Positions 21,564 through 30,213 of a DNA stretch of 64,000 bases are shown here, piece by piece. The DNA is taken from NCBI GenBank assembly GCA_947090765.1, contig OX352322.1, forward strand, positions 1,693,501 through 1,757,500, given 5' to 3'. The notes beneath the pieces were generated by a model. It made no database searches. It worked only from the letters and a program-made list of their open reading frames with translations, and was not told the origin of the DNA. Both the position numbers and the translations under genes were made by a program. Every line of letters begins with the position of its first letter. The first letter of the stretch is position 1. This stretch comes from Pseudomonas sp. MM223. GTDB lineage: Bacteria; Pseudomonadota; Gammaproteobacteria; Pseudomonadales; Pseudomonadaceae.

Positions 21564-23240
21564 ATGAGCGAAAGCTTTGCAGAACTCTTTGAAGAAAGCC
21601 TGAAAACCCTCAATCTTCAGCCGGGTGCGATCATCACCGGTATCGTTGTCGACATCGACGGCGACTGGGTTACCGTACACGCTGGCCTGAAGTCCGAGGG
21701 TGTCATCCCGCTCGAGCAGTTCTACAACGAAGCTGGCGAACTGACCATCAAGGTCGGTGACGAAGTTCACGTTGCGCTGGACGCGGTCGAAGACGGCTTT
21801 GGCGAAACCAAACTGTCCCGTGAAAAAGCCAAGCGCGCCGAGTGCTGGATTGTTCTGGAAGCAGCTTTCGCCGCCGAAGAAGTGGTCAAGGGCGTTATCA
21901 ACGGTAAGGTTAAAGGCGGCTTCACTGTCGACGTTAACGGCATCCGTGCGTTCCTGCCGGGCTCCCTGGTTGATGTCCGCCCAGTGCGCGACACCACCCA
22001 CCTCGAAGGCAAAGAGCTGGAATTCAAGGTCATCAAGCTGGACCAGAAGCGCAACAACGTTGTTGTTTCGCGTCGCAGCGTGCTGGAAGCCGAGAACTCC
22101 GCCGAGCGCGAAGCCCTGCTGGAAACCCTGCAGGAAGGCCAGCAAGTCAAAGGTATCGTCAAGAACCTCACCGACTACGGCGCATTCGTGGACCTGGGCG
22201 GTATCGACGGCCTGCTGCACATCACCGACATGGCCTGGAAGCGCATCAAGCACCCATCGGAAATCGTTAACGTTGGCGACGAAGTCGACGTACGCGTTCT
22301 GAAGTTCGACCGCGAGCGCAACCGCGTTTCGCTGGGTCTGAAGCAAATGGGCGAAGATCCGTGGGTAGCTATCACTGCCCGTTACCCAGAAGGTACTCGC
22401 GTACAAGCTCGCGTTACCAACCTGACCGACTACGGCTGCTTCGCTGAGCTGGAAGAAGGCGTTGAAGGTCTGGTACACGTTTCCGAAATGGACTGGACCA
22501 ACAAGAACATCCACCCGTCGAAAGTCGTTCAGGTTGGCGACGAAGTGGAAGTTATGGTTCTGGACATCGACGAAGAGCGTCGTCGTATCTCCCTGGGCAT
22601 CAAGCAGTGCAAGTCCAACCCATGGGAAGACTTCTCCGGCCAGTTCAACAAGGGTGACAAGATCACCGGTACCATCAAGTCGATCACCGACTTCGGTATC
22701 TTCATCGGCCTGGACGGCGGCATCGACGGCCTGGTTCACCTGTCCGACATCTCCTGGAACGAAACCGGCGAAGAAGCCGTACGTCGTTTCAAGAAGGGCG
22801 ACGAGCTGGAAACCGTCATCCTGTCGGTCGACCCAGAGCGCGAGCGCATCTCCCTGGGCATCAAGCAGCTGGAAGACGATCCGTTCTCCAACTTCGTTGC
22901 TGTCAATGACAAGGGCGCTATCGTCAAGGGCATCGTGAAAGAAGTTGACGCCAAAGGCGCCATCGTCACCCTGGCCGACGACATCGAAGCCACTCTGAAA
23001 GCTTCCGAAATCAGCCGTGACCGCGTTGAAGACGCGCGTAACGTTCTGAAGGAAGGCGAAGAGATCGAAGCCAAGATCATCAGCGTTGACCGCAAGTCCC
23101 GCGTTATCAGCCTGTCGATCAAATCGAAAGACGACGCTGAAGAGCGCGAAGCCATCCAGAGCCTGAAAAACGCTCCGGAAGCGGCTGCCGACACCACCAT
23201 GGCTGCGCTGCTGCGCGAAGCAATGGCCAAGCAGAACTGA
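21564..23240 (+). CDS. rpsA: 30S ribosomal protein S1
   Basis: ATG 21564 gives 558 residues; the extension upstream to 21510 is the mRNA leader. Six S1 RNA-binding repeats can be followed (for example [20 protein letters not shown] near 19-38, [20 protein letters not shown] near 195-215, and [20 protein letters not shown] near 280-300). S1 unfolds mRNA at the 30S platform. Codon use is highly biased, as expected for a ribosomal protein. The 124-nt leader after cmk probably holds its own promoter and the autoregulatory structure known for rpsA, and a strong terminator follows. Confidence 0.98.
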   Translation: MSESFAELFEESLKTLNLQPGAIITGIVVDIDGDWVTVHAGLKSEGVIPLEQFYNEAGELTIKVGDEVHVALDAVEDGFGETKLSREKAKRAECWIVLEAAFAAEEVVKGVINGKVKGGFTVDVNGIRAFLPGSLVDVRPVRDTTHLEGKELEFKVIKLDQKRNNVVVSRRSVLEAENSAEREALLETLQEGQQVKGIVKNLTDYGAFVDLGGIDGLLHITDMAWKRIKHPSEIVNVGDEVDVRVLKFDRERNRVSLGLKQMGEDPWVAITARYPEGTRVQARVTNLTDYGCFAELEEGVEGLVHVSEMDWTNKNIHPSKVVQVGDEVEVMVLDIDEERRRISLGIKQCKSNPWEDFSGQFNKGDKITGTIKSITDFGIFIGLDGGIDGLVHLSDISWNETGEEAVRRFKKGDELETVILSVDPERERISLGIKQLEDDPFSNFVAVNDKGAIVKGIVKEVDAKGAIVTLADDIEATLKASEISRDRVEDARNVLKEGEEIEAKIISVDRKSRVISLSIKSKDDAEEREAIQSLKNAPEAAADTTMAALLREAMAKQN

Positions 23241-23260
23241 GTTCTGTTTGATCGGTAAAA

Positions 23261-23288
23261 AGGGCGACCCTCGGGTCGCCCTTTTTTT
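23261..23288 (+). terminator. Intrinsic terminator after rpsA
   Basis: AGGGCGACCC / GGGTCGCCCT form a 10-bp stem with a 2-nt loop, followed by eight T residues. It starts 20 nt after the rpsA stop. Confidence 0.95.
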
Positions 23289-23297
23289 GTGCCCGCA

Positions 23298-23753
23298 TCA
23301 TAGCCACATGCAGTCCCAGTGAGGGTAATCGCGTGCATGTTTCGCCAGGCCTGCGCGGATGGGGTTGGCGATGATGTAGCGAGCGATGGTTTTTACATCG
23401 TTTTCTTTTCGTAATGCCCTGTCATGAAAGCCGGGTTGCTAGATGCGATGCCGTTCAGCCCCGGCTTGATAAAGGGCGTTGCTGCTCCGTGACTTGAAAG
23501 TGCGCATCAGTTCGTCCAGCCGTGTTGGTCCCAGTTCGATCAGCCAATGAAGGTGATCGGGCATCAAGACCCAGGCTAGCGTCCGGCATTGTCCTTCGTG
23601 GTCGCTCAGTCGAAGCTGCTGGATAGCTGCTCGTGCCAGAAAGAGTTGGGCGAAATGTGGTATGCGCTTGCGAGTGACGGTTGTCAGCAGGTAGAGCCGG
23701 CCTGGTTCTGAATAGCGCCCGAGACGTAATCGGTGATTGCCTTGACGGTCCAT
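23298..23753 (-). pseudogene. REP-associated tyrosine transposase (RAYT), split by an amber codon
   Basis: The minus strand from 23753 encodes a RAYT of the Y1/HUH nuclease fold. The first 104 residues contain the HUH motif MPDHLHWLIEL near 64-74. At 23439-23441 a TAG stands where RAYTs have Trp (HRI-stop-QPGFHDRALR). The same frame continues without further stops through TIARYIIANPIRAGL, which holds the predicted catalytic tyrosine, to a TGA at 23298-23300; total read-through length is 151 residues, the usual family size. The stop separates the metal-binding histidines from the nucleophile, so the product should be inactive. It lies about 60 nt from the edge of the REP array it probably once mobilised. 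Confidence 0.87.
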
Positions 23754-23960
23754 GTCGATTTCCTTTTGATCAAGCGTTCAACCGTAGACGAAACGGCTGT
23801 TCAGGCCGGTGCGAGACCATTTCCAAACCTGACAAGCGACCTTGGTGCCGGCGTGCCCTGCCGGGTATATCGCTGCACTGCTGATATTGCCGGGGCCGCT
23901 GCGCAGCCCTTTCGCGGCGCAAGGTGATCTGGTCAAGTAATTTTGGACACCGGTTAAGGT

Positions 23961-24758
23961 TTATGCCGCTGCCCTCAGTTTTTCCTCCATGGCTACCGGG
24001 GTCTCGTAGCCGTTGTAGCTATGGAGGCGTTTGAGGTTGTAGCGCACCAGATAAGCCATGATGTCGGCCTTAGCCTCAGCTTCGGATTCATAGCCTCCTG
24101 CCGGCATCCATTCTGATTTCAACGCCCCGAAGAATCGCTCCATGGCGGCGTTGTCCCAGCATTGGCCGCGGTGGCTCATGCTTTGTTTCAAGCGGCATTC
24201 TTCAAGCACAGCCCTGAATTTATGGCTGGTGTACTGACAACCTTGATCTGAATGAAACATCACGCCAGCAGGCTTGCCCCTAGACTCAGACGCCATGCGC
24301 AGCGCGTCACAGGCCAACCTGGCATCGGCAGTCATTGAAAACGCCCAGCCCACAGCTCGGCGTGCGTACAAGTCGATTACCGCGGCCAAGTACAGCCAGC
24401 GCCTGCCAACCTGGATGTAAGTCACATCGCCACACCAAACCTCGTTGATAGTCGAAACTTTGAAATTTCGCTTCAGTTGGTTTTCCGCAATCAGTGCTTC
24501 TGTACCTGACGAGCGATACCGGTGCGGCCTGCGCTGCCGGCATTTCAAGCCAGCCTCACGCATAAGCGCGCGCACTTTGTAACGCCCGACTTCATGGCCT
24601 TGACGACGCAACTCCTGCACGAGCGTTCGTGATCCAGAAGCATTTCGCGACGCCTTGAAATGGTCGACTACCAGCAGGCGCAGAGCATCTCTGTCAGGGT
24701 TTTCACGCCCTTGGCGTTTGCGCCATGCATAGAAACTGCTGCGCTTGACCCCAAGCAC
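23961..24758 (-). CDS. IS3-family transposase OrfB (DDE integrase core)
   Basis: This is 265 residues from the first ATG. The rve integrase core carries the DDE triad: Asp in WCGDVTYIQV, Asp in FHSDQGCQY and Glu in WDNAAMERFFG, with an HTH_21 region before it (GSRTLVQELRRQGHEVGRYK). In IS3 elements OrfB is normally made as an OrfAB fusion by -1 frameshifting. Here the OrfB frame is the same as OrfA's frame rather than -1, because of one extra C (GAGCCTGAG near 24791), so the programmed shift would run into TGA. The fusion transposase is therefore probably not produced from this copy. Confidence 0.88.
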   Translation of the reverse strand: MLGVKRSSFYAWRKRQGRENPDRDALRLLVVDHFKASRNASGSRTLVQELRRQGHEVGRYKVRALMREAGLKCRQRRPHRYRSSGTEALIAENQLKRNFKVSTINEVWCGDVTYIQVGRRWLYLAAVIDLYARRAVGWAFSMTADARLACDALRMASESRGKPAGVMFHSDQGCQYTSHKFRAVLEECRLKQSMSHRGQCWDNAAMERFFGALKSEWMPAGGYESEAEAKADIMAYLVRYNLKRLHSYNGYETPVAMEEKLRAAA

Positions 24759-24803
24759 GCGACAGCAGTCGACAACACCGTAATGCTCACTCAGGCTCGT
24801 TGA

Positions 24804-25106
24804 TCAGCGAGAACGATCTTTGGAGTCCCGAAGCAGGAGAGCACTGGCCTTTTTTAGGATTTCGATATCCCGATCCTTTTGACGAACCAGGCTTTCCAGC
24901 TCCTCGATTCGTCGTTGCTCCGGGGTGATAGCCTTTGCACCAGCCGGGACTTTCCCCTCTCTCTCCTGCCGTACCTGGTCAACCCACCGGCGAAGAGCTG
25001 TGCGGCCAATCCCGAGGATTTCACATACCTCAGGAACTGACTGGCCACCGTCCAGCACCATTTCAGCTGCTTGGATTTTGTGTTCTTTCGAATAAGATTT
25101 TCGCAC
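24804..25106 (-). CDS. IS3-family OrfA (helix-turn-helix, DNA binding)
   Basis: The GTG at 25106, preceded by TTGGAGG, gives a 100-residue protein MRKSYSKEHKIQAAEMVLDG; an ATG further up (25163) lies inside the inverted repeat and is less likely. It has an HTH_Tnp_1 domain (SVPEVCEILGIGRTALRRWV) and a leucine zipper (RIEELESLVRQKDRDIEILK). It binds the IS ends and regulates transposition. The A6G slippery site lies near its 3' end, in codons CTA AAA AAG. Confidence 0.88.
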   Translation of the reverse strand: MRKSYSKEHKIQAAEMVLDGGQSVPEVCEILGIGRTALRRWVDQVRQEREGKVPAGAKAITPEQRRIEELESLVRQKDRDIEILKKASALLLRDSKDRSR

Positions 25107-26715
25107 TGATTTTGCCTCCAATTGGGCGTCATCATAGCGCCCGAAGAAGGTGTCCAAAATCATTAGGCCAGTTCAAGGCCGCTCCTACACAAAAAACGAG
25201 TACGCCTGAATCTGCGGGCGATGGCTAGGCCACTCAAAACCTGGCAAGCGACATTCGACCAGCGTGCACTGCCCTGCACTGCCGGGGCCGCTGCGCGGCC
25301 CTTTCGCGGCGCAAGGCCGCTCCCACACAAAAATCGAGTGCGCCTCAATCTGCGGGCGATAGCTAGACCACTCAAAACCTGCCAAGCGACATTCGACCAG
25401 CGTGCATCACCCTTTGTAGGAGCGGCCTCGCGCCGCGAAAGGGCTGCGAAGCAGCCCCAGGATTTCAGCAGCGCCGCCGACACTGCCGGGGTCGCTGCTC
25501 AGCCCTTTCGCGGCGCAAGGCCGTTCCCACACAAAAATCGAGTGCGCCTCAATCTGCGGGCGATAGCTAGACCACTCAAAACCTGCCAAGCGACATTCGA
25601 CCAGCGTGCACGACCCTGTGTAGGAGCGGCCTCGCGCCGCGAAAGGGTTGCGAAGCAGCCCCAGGGTTTCAGCAGCGCCGCCGACCCTGCCGGGGCGGCT
25701 GCGCAGCCCTTCCGCGGCACAAGGCCGCTCCTACACAAAAACCGGGTACGCCTGAATCTGCGGGCGATAGCTAGGCCACTCAAAACCTGCCAAGCGACAT
25801 TCGACCAGCGTGCACGACCCTGTGTAGGAGCGGCCTCGCGCCGCGAAAGGGTTGCGAAGCAGCCCCAGGGTTTCAGCAGCGCCACCGACCCTGCCGGGGC
25901 GGCTGCGCAGCCCTTCCGCGGCACAAGGCCGCTCCTACACAAAAACCGGGTACGCCTGAATCTGCGGGCGATAGCTAGACCACTCAAAACCTGCCAAGCG
26001 ACATTCGACCAGCGTGCACCGCCCTGTGTAGGAGCGGCCTTGTGCCGCGAAAGGGCTGCGAAGCAGCCCCAGGATTTCAGCAGCGCCGCCGACACTGCCG
26101 GGGTCGCTGCTCAGCCCTTTCGCGGCGCAAGGCCGCTCCCACACAAAAATCGAGTGCGCCTCAATCTGCGGGCGATAGCTAGACCACTCAAAACCTGCCA
26201 AGCGACATTCGACCAGCGTGCACCGCCCTGTGTAGGAGCGGCCTCGCGCCGCGAAAGGGCTGCGAAGCAGCCCCAGGATTTCAGCCGCGCCGCCGACCCT
26301 GCCGGGGCCGCTGCGCAGCCCTTTCGCGGCGCAAGGCCGCTCCTACACAAAAATCGAGTGCGCCTCAATCTGCGGGCGATAGCTAGACCACTCAAAACCT
26401 GCCAAGCGACATTCGACCAGCGTGCACCGCCCTGTGTAGGAGCGGCCTTGCGCCGCGAAAGGGCTGCGAAGCAGCCCCAGGATTTCAGCAGCGCCGCCGA
26501 CACTGCCGGGGCCGCTACGCAGCCCTTTCGCGGCACAAGGCCGCTCCTACACAAATCGAGTGCGCCTTCATCTTCGGGTGGTGGCTAGACCATTCTTGTA
26601 AAACTTCAATCTTGAATTTTTTTATTAAGTCAAGAACCACCCTGTTCAAATCCTTCCCGGCGTGCTACAAACTGGTTAAGCAATGATCTAGCTGCTTGAT
26701 AACGAAGGGAAAAAT

Positions 26716-27012
26716 ATGACGAAGTCGGAGCTGATCGAACGTATTGTCACCCATCAGGGGCTGCTCTCGTCCAAGGACGTAGAGCTGGCCATCAAGACCA
26801 TGCTTGAACAGATGTCGCAATGCCTGGCTACCGGCGATCGCATCGAGATCCGCGGCTTTGGCAGCTTCTCGCTGCACTATCGCGCCCCTCGTGTGGGGCG
26901 TAATCCCAAGACCGGCCAGTCTGTCAGCCTGGAAGGCAAGTTCGTGCCACACTTCAAGCCCGGCAAAGAGTTGCGTGATCGGGTCAATGAAGAAGACGAG
27001 GCCGAAGCCTGA
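26716..27012 (+). CDS. ihfB: Integration host factor subunit beta
   Basis: This 98-residue protein of the HU/IHF family starts [20 protein letters not shown]. The DNA-bending arm includes [20 protein letters not shown] and NPKTG, with the proline that intercalates in the minor groove. With IhfA it forms the heterodimer that bends DNA at WATCAANNNNTTR sites. GAAGGGA at 26703-26709 is the ribosome binding site. The AT-rich stretch 26595-26660 after the REP array (TTGTAAAAC...TTTTTTTATT) is the likely promoter. A lapA-domain gene follows 19 nt later. Confidence 0.97.
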   Translation: MTKSELIERIVTHQGLLSSKDVELAIKTMLEQMSQCLATGDRIEIRGFGSFSLHYRAPRVGRNPKTGQSVSLEGKFVPHFKPGKELRDRVNEEDEAEA

Positions 27013-27031
27013 TCAATCAAGGAGTATTCTG

Positions 27032-27295
27032 ATGCGTAACCTCAAGCGCGCCCTGGCGGCGGTATTCGTGCTGTTGCTGGCGGCTGTGGTGCTGTTCTTC
27101 GTGCTGGAGAACCAGCAAAGCGTGTCATTGGTCCTGTTTGGCTGGGCTGCGCCGGCCATGCCGGTTGCCGTGCTGGTGCTGGCCGCCCTGGTCGTTGGCC
27201 TGGCAGTCGGGCCATTACTGGGTGCTTATGGTGTGCAGCGCAGCAAGCGCAAGATCAAGGCGTCTGCCCGCCAAGCGGCACTGAGCGGCAACTAA
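27032..27295 (+). CDS. LapA-domain (DUF1049) inner-membrane protein
   Basis: ATG 27032, with AAGGAG 27019-27024 in front, gives an 87-residue protein with two membrane helices (about 8-28 and 42-66) and the motif FFVLENQQSVSLVLFGWAAP typical of lipopolysaccharide assembly protein A domains. In E. coli, LapA works with LapB in LPS assembly and LpxC turnover. No lapB follows, so the function is inferred only from the domain. It is probably co-transcribed with ihfB. Confidence 0.88.
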   Translation: MRNLKRALAAVFVLLLAAVVLFFVLENQQSVSLVLFGWAAPAMPVAVLVLAALVVGLAVGPLLGAYGVQRSKRKIKASARQAALSGN

Positions 27296-27396
27296 GGAAG
27301 TTTCCTACGCGCCGCAGTGAAAGTTCGTATATGCCTGCCCAGGCCTTTATGAAGTAATAGCGCACTTCATATTCGGCCCAGGTGAGTGTGCGCAGT

Positions 27397-28824
27397 ATGG
27401 AATATCCCAGCCTTTCCCATCACGGTGGTACCCGCGGCGTTACCGGCTCGTGCCATCAGTTGCACCTCGCCCCATCAATCAGCCTGCTGATCGACTGCGG
27501 CCTGGAGCAGGGCGCCGAGGCAGCGCCAGGCGCGGCAACTGCATCGCTGGGCTTCGACGTGCAGGGTATTGAAGCCCTGATCGTCACGCATGTTCACCTG
27601 GACCACGTTGGTCGCATCCCAGCGCTGCTGGCTGCCGGATACCGCGGCCCCATCCTGTGCAGCGAGCCTTCCGCCCGGCTGTTGCCATTGGTGCTGGAAG
27701 ATGCCTACAAGCTGAGCATCAGCAGTGACCCCGCCCATGTGGCGCGCTACCTCGCATTCGTCCGCGACTTGATCGTGCCCCTGCCGTTCGAGCAATGGCA
27801 CACGCTGGTCGAGCGCCCCGGCCTTGGCTGCCGCATACGCTTGCAACGCGCCGGCCATCTGCTGGGCTCGGCTTATGTCGAGTGCGACATGCAGCACGGG
27901 CAATCCAGTAGCCGCTACGTGTTTTCCGGTGACCTGGGCGCGTGCTGCAACCCGTTGCTGCGCCCGGTGCAGCCCCCGGAACAGGCCGATGTGCTGGTAC
28001 TGGAAAGTACCTATGGTGACCGCCTGCATCCGCAGGCTGGCGACCGTAGCCAGCAGTTGGAAGCTGCCATCGATCGCGCCCTGGCCGACAAGGGCACTAT
28101 CCTCATTCCGGCTTTCAGTCTGGGCCGCACCCAGGAGCTGCTTTACGAGCTGGAAGAAATCCTCTACCGCAAGGCTCTGGTGGGTAATGCAGGCCCAGGT
28201 CCCGAGGCCGATCCGCTCGACTGGTCACAGTTGCCCATCATCCTCGATTCGCCACTGGCCCAGCGCATTACCGGTGTGTACCGGCAGCTGCATGACTACT
28301 GGAATGCCGAGGCCAGGGCGCGGCTTGCCGAGGGGCGTGACCCGCTCGGTTTCAACCAGCTGGTCAGTGTAGATACCCATGCCCGTCACCAGCAGGTGGT
28401 CAATTACCTCAAGAGCACCGGGCGACCGGCCATTGTTATCGCGGGTAACGGCATGTGCTCGGGTGGGCGCATCGTCAATTACCTGAAAGCCATGCTGGGG
28501 GATCCACGGCATGAGGTGATGTTTGTGGGGTATCAGGCCAAGGGCACGCCGGGGGCGGTGATACAGGCCAGTGAGGGCGCGGAAGGGTTTGTGCAGATTG
28601 ACCTGGACGGGGATATGTATGAGGTTCGGGCTAAGGTGATGACGCTGGGTGGCTACTCAGGGCATGCGGACCAGGCGCAGTTGGTAAGGTTTGCGCGCGC
28701 CTGTAATGCTCGTCGCGTTGTGTTGGTGCATGGAGAGGAGCGGGCCAAGAGGGCGCTTGCAGTTGCCCTCTGTGAGGTCTTTGCACAGGCAGGGCATGAC
28801 GTGAGCGTTACAGTTGCAAAATGA
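27397..28824 (+). CDS. Metallo-beta-lactamase / beta-CASP exonuclease-like protein
   Basis: ATG 27397 gives 475 residues; a GTG 15 nt earlier is possible. The metallo-beta-lactamase zinc motif THVHLDHVG is near residue 64, GHLLGSAY near 154, SGDLG near 176 and ESTYGDR near 205. The beta-CASP and RMMBL parts follow, with IPAFSLGRTQELL near 236 and GGYSGHADQ near 427. Relatives are RNases of the CPSF73/RNase J superfamily or mRNA 3' exonuclease-like proteins. A cytosolic nuclease acting on RNA is likely but the target is unknown. It marks the core-side border of the O-antigen cluster. Confidence 0.88.
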   Translation: MEYPSLSHHGGTRGVTGSCHQLHLAPSISLLIDCGLEQGAEAAPGAATASLGFDVQGIEALIVTHVHLDHVGRIPALLAAGYRGPILCSEPSARLLPLVLEDAYKLSISSDPAHVARYLAFVRDLIVPLPFEQWHTLVERPGLGCRIRLQRAGHLLGSAYVECDMQHGQSSSRYVFSGDLGACCNPLLRPVQPPEQADVLVLESTYGDRLHPQAGDRSQQLEAAIDRALADKGTILIPAFSLGRTQELLYELEEILYRKALVGNAGPGPEADPLDWSQLPIILDSPLAQRITGVYRQLHDYWNAEARARLAEGRDPLGFNQLVSVDTHARHQQVVNYLKSTGRPAIVIAGNGMCSGGRIVNYLKAMLGDPRHEVMFVGYQAKGTPGAVIQASEGAEGFVQIDLDGDMYEVRAKVMTLGGYSGHADQAQLVRFARACNARRVVLVHGEERAKRALAVALCEVFAQAGHDVSVTVAK

Positions 28825-29030
28825 CCGTATGGCAGGAGACGTAGTGTCTGTCAGAAAGTGAGGAACTTTTGCAAGGTGATTCTTTCTACTCTTTCTTGAA
28901 GCTATGTTAGAAGCGTGGCGGGAATAGTTGCAAATAGCCGCTACGCTTGATTCGAGGGGTGCCAAGTCGAGCAGGAGAGTGTGGGCCCCGAGATGATGCA
29001 ATCAGACAGACCCAAGGAAAAAAAGACTAA
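28825..29030 (+). other. Leader region upstream of the O-antigen cluster
   Basis: About 200 nt without a gene, more AT-rich than the preceding core (TGATTCTTTCTACTCTTTC). It presumably contains the promoter of the wzz/wbp cluster. No clear ops/JUMPstart element was found. Confidence 0.4.
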
Positions 29031-30095
29031 ATGCGCAATGAACGCGAGCGCCTGAGTGGTAGCGATGAAATTGACCTGATTGAGCTTGTGCAGGGGGTTT
29101 GGCGGCAAAAATTATGGGTGGGGCTGGTTGCGGTACCGGTGATTGCCTTGGGGTTGGCTTATGTGATGCTGGTTGCCCCGGTGTACGAGGCAAAGCTCTA
29201 TATTCAACCGCCTTCACAGAATGAGATTGCTCAGCTCAACTATGGGCGTGGCCAGGTAACAGGCCTCACACCGCTCAGTACCAAGGATGTGTACAGCGTC
29301 TATCTCAAGGCTCTTCAGTCCGAGGCGGTGCGAGACAAATTCTTCCGCAGTGCCTTCCTGCCAATGTTGACCGAAGAAGAACGGGGTGGGTCCCGTGATG
29401 CGTTGTATGCCCAGTTCAATGGTGTGCTCAAAGTGGCCCCTGCTAGTAAGGACACGCCGGATCGCTATGTCCTGGTGGCAAGCCTGGAAGACCCGCGCCT
29501 TGCGGCTACCTGGGTGTCAAGCTACGCGGAAATGGCGGCTGAACAAGCAAAGAACGAATTGTTGAGCGGCGCCCGCAGTGACATATCGATCATGGCGGAT
29601 AACCTGGATCAGCAGATCAAGGCCGCCCGGGCCACTGCCGGCAATCAGCGTTTGGACCAGATTGCCCAGCTCAAGGAAGCGCTGCGTGTGGCGCGTTCAA
29701 TTGGCCTGGAAAAACCACCGATTATTGCCGATGAGCTCTCCAGTGAAGTGTCGGCGGGTATGGGGGGAGCGCTCACCTACATGCGTGGTAGCAAGGCGCT
29801 GGAGGCAGAAATCATCAACCTGGAATCTCGCTCGTCGGACGACCCGTTCATACAGAATTTGCGAGAAAAGCAGGAGGGGCTGAATTTCTTGCGTTCGTTG
29901 AAGGTCGACCCTTCTCTTGTTTCGATGTATCAACAGGATGGCGCCGTTTCTTTGCCTGACAAACCGATCAAGCCGCGAAAAGCCATCATTATGCTGCTAT
30001 CCGCTTTGGTTGGTGTAGGTCTTGGCGTAATGGTGGCCTTGGGTCGAGACATGTGGTGCAGGCGAAAAGCGACGAATGGTGGGGAACTTAGCTGA
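29031..30095 (+). CDS. wzz: O-antigen chain-length regulator (Wzz-like), first copy
   Basis: This is a 354-residue polysaccharide co-polymerase. An N-terminal helix (about 31-52, VGLVAVPVIALGLAYVMLV) and a C-terminal helix (about 316-338, IIMLLSALVGVGLGVMVALG) are preceded by the proline-rich PDKPIKPRKAI motif typical of Wzz. The periplasmic part between is coiled-coil rich. It sets the modal length of O-antigen made by Wzy in the inner membrane. Codon use is moderately AT-shifted versus the core. A second Wzz paralogue follows after 118 nt. Confidence 0.9.
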   Translation: MRNERERLSGSDEIDLIELVQGVWRQKLWVGLVAVPVIALGLAYVMLVAPVYEAKLYIQPPSQNEIAQLNYGRGQVTGLTPLSTKDVYSVYLKALQSEAVRDKFFRSAFLPMLTEEERGGSRDALYAQFNGVLKVAPASKDTPDRYVLVASLEDPRLAATWVSSYAEMAAEQAKNELLSGARSDISIMADNLDQQIKAARATAGNQRLDQIAQLKEALRVARSIGLEKPPIIADELSSEVSAGMGGALTYMRGSKALEAEIINLESRSSDDPFIQNLREKQEGLNFLRSLKVDPSLVSMYQQDGAVSLPDKPIKPRKAIIMLLSALVGVGLGVMVALGRDMWCRRKATNGGELS

Positions 30096-30213
30096 TAGGA
30101 AAGCATCCTCAAGCGTTGTTGTCGGTTGCGGAAGGTGTAACAATAGCCTTTCGTCGCCGATGACATGGAAAGCTGGAAGAGCGAGCACGACGCGCTAAAC
30201 AGTTCTACCTGTC

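Larger units (their letters stand above)
23925..25175 (-). mobile_element. IS3-family insertion sequence, 1,251 bp, inserted in a REP
   Basis: The left end TGATCTGGTCAAGTAATTTT and right end (reverse complement) TGAACTGGCCTAATGATTTT both continue as GGACACC, giving imperfect terminal inverted repeats. AGG at 23922-23924 and 25176-25178 is a 3-bp target duplication; joining the flanks restores the REP core GCGCAAGGCCGCTCCTACAC. It carries orfA and orfB on the minus strand, with an AAAAAAG slippery site at about 24849-24855. Confidence 0.92.
23811..26600. repeat. Tandem REP (BIME) array with exact 204-bp period, interrupted by an IS
   Basis: Each unit has a 70-80-nt spacer (TCTGCGGGCGATAGCTAGAC...CAAGCGACATTCGACCAGCG) followed by two REPs in inverted orientation joined by AGGATTTCAGCAGCGCCGCC. 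The landmark TCTGCGGGCGAT occurs at 25211, 25349, 25553, 25757, 25961, 26165 and 26369: the last six are exactly 204 bp apart and the first gap is 138 because one REP is missing. Degenerate spacer copies mark both ends (about 23811-23875 and 26571-26600). An IS3-family element (23925-25175) cuts the first REP. The array fills the rpsA-ihfB interval. The 204-nt period is divisible by three, which leaves a long meaningless open frame. Confidence 0.92.

Noticed and set aside
25345..26400. IHF-binding sites (WATCAANNNNTTR) inside the REP units next to ihfB
   Set aside because: The nearest match, ACTCAAAACCTGC, has three mismatches to the consensus, so IHF autoregulation through the array is not supported.
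25221..26588. 455-codon open frame through the REP array (repetitive AARPFRGARPLPHKNRVRLN-like protein)
   Set aside because: It exists only because the REP array period is 204 nt, a multiple of three. It lacks a ribosome binding site and known domain, and the minus strand is open in a similar way.
25179..26600. Possible CRISPR array
   Set aside because: The repeats are whole 204-bp units with conserved spacers and internal REP palindromes. CRISPR spacers would be unique and 30-40 nt long, and no cas genes are nearby.
28825..29100. JUMPstart/ops element upstream of the O-antigen cluster
   Set aside because: GGTAGCG occurs near 29057, but inside wzz and without the full GGCGGTAG context; it is not convincing.
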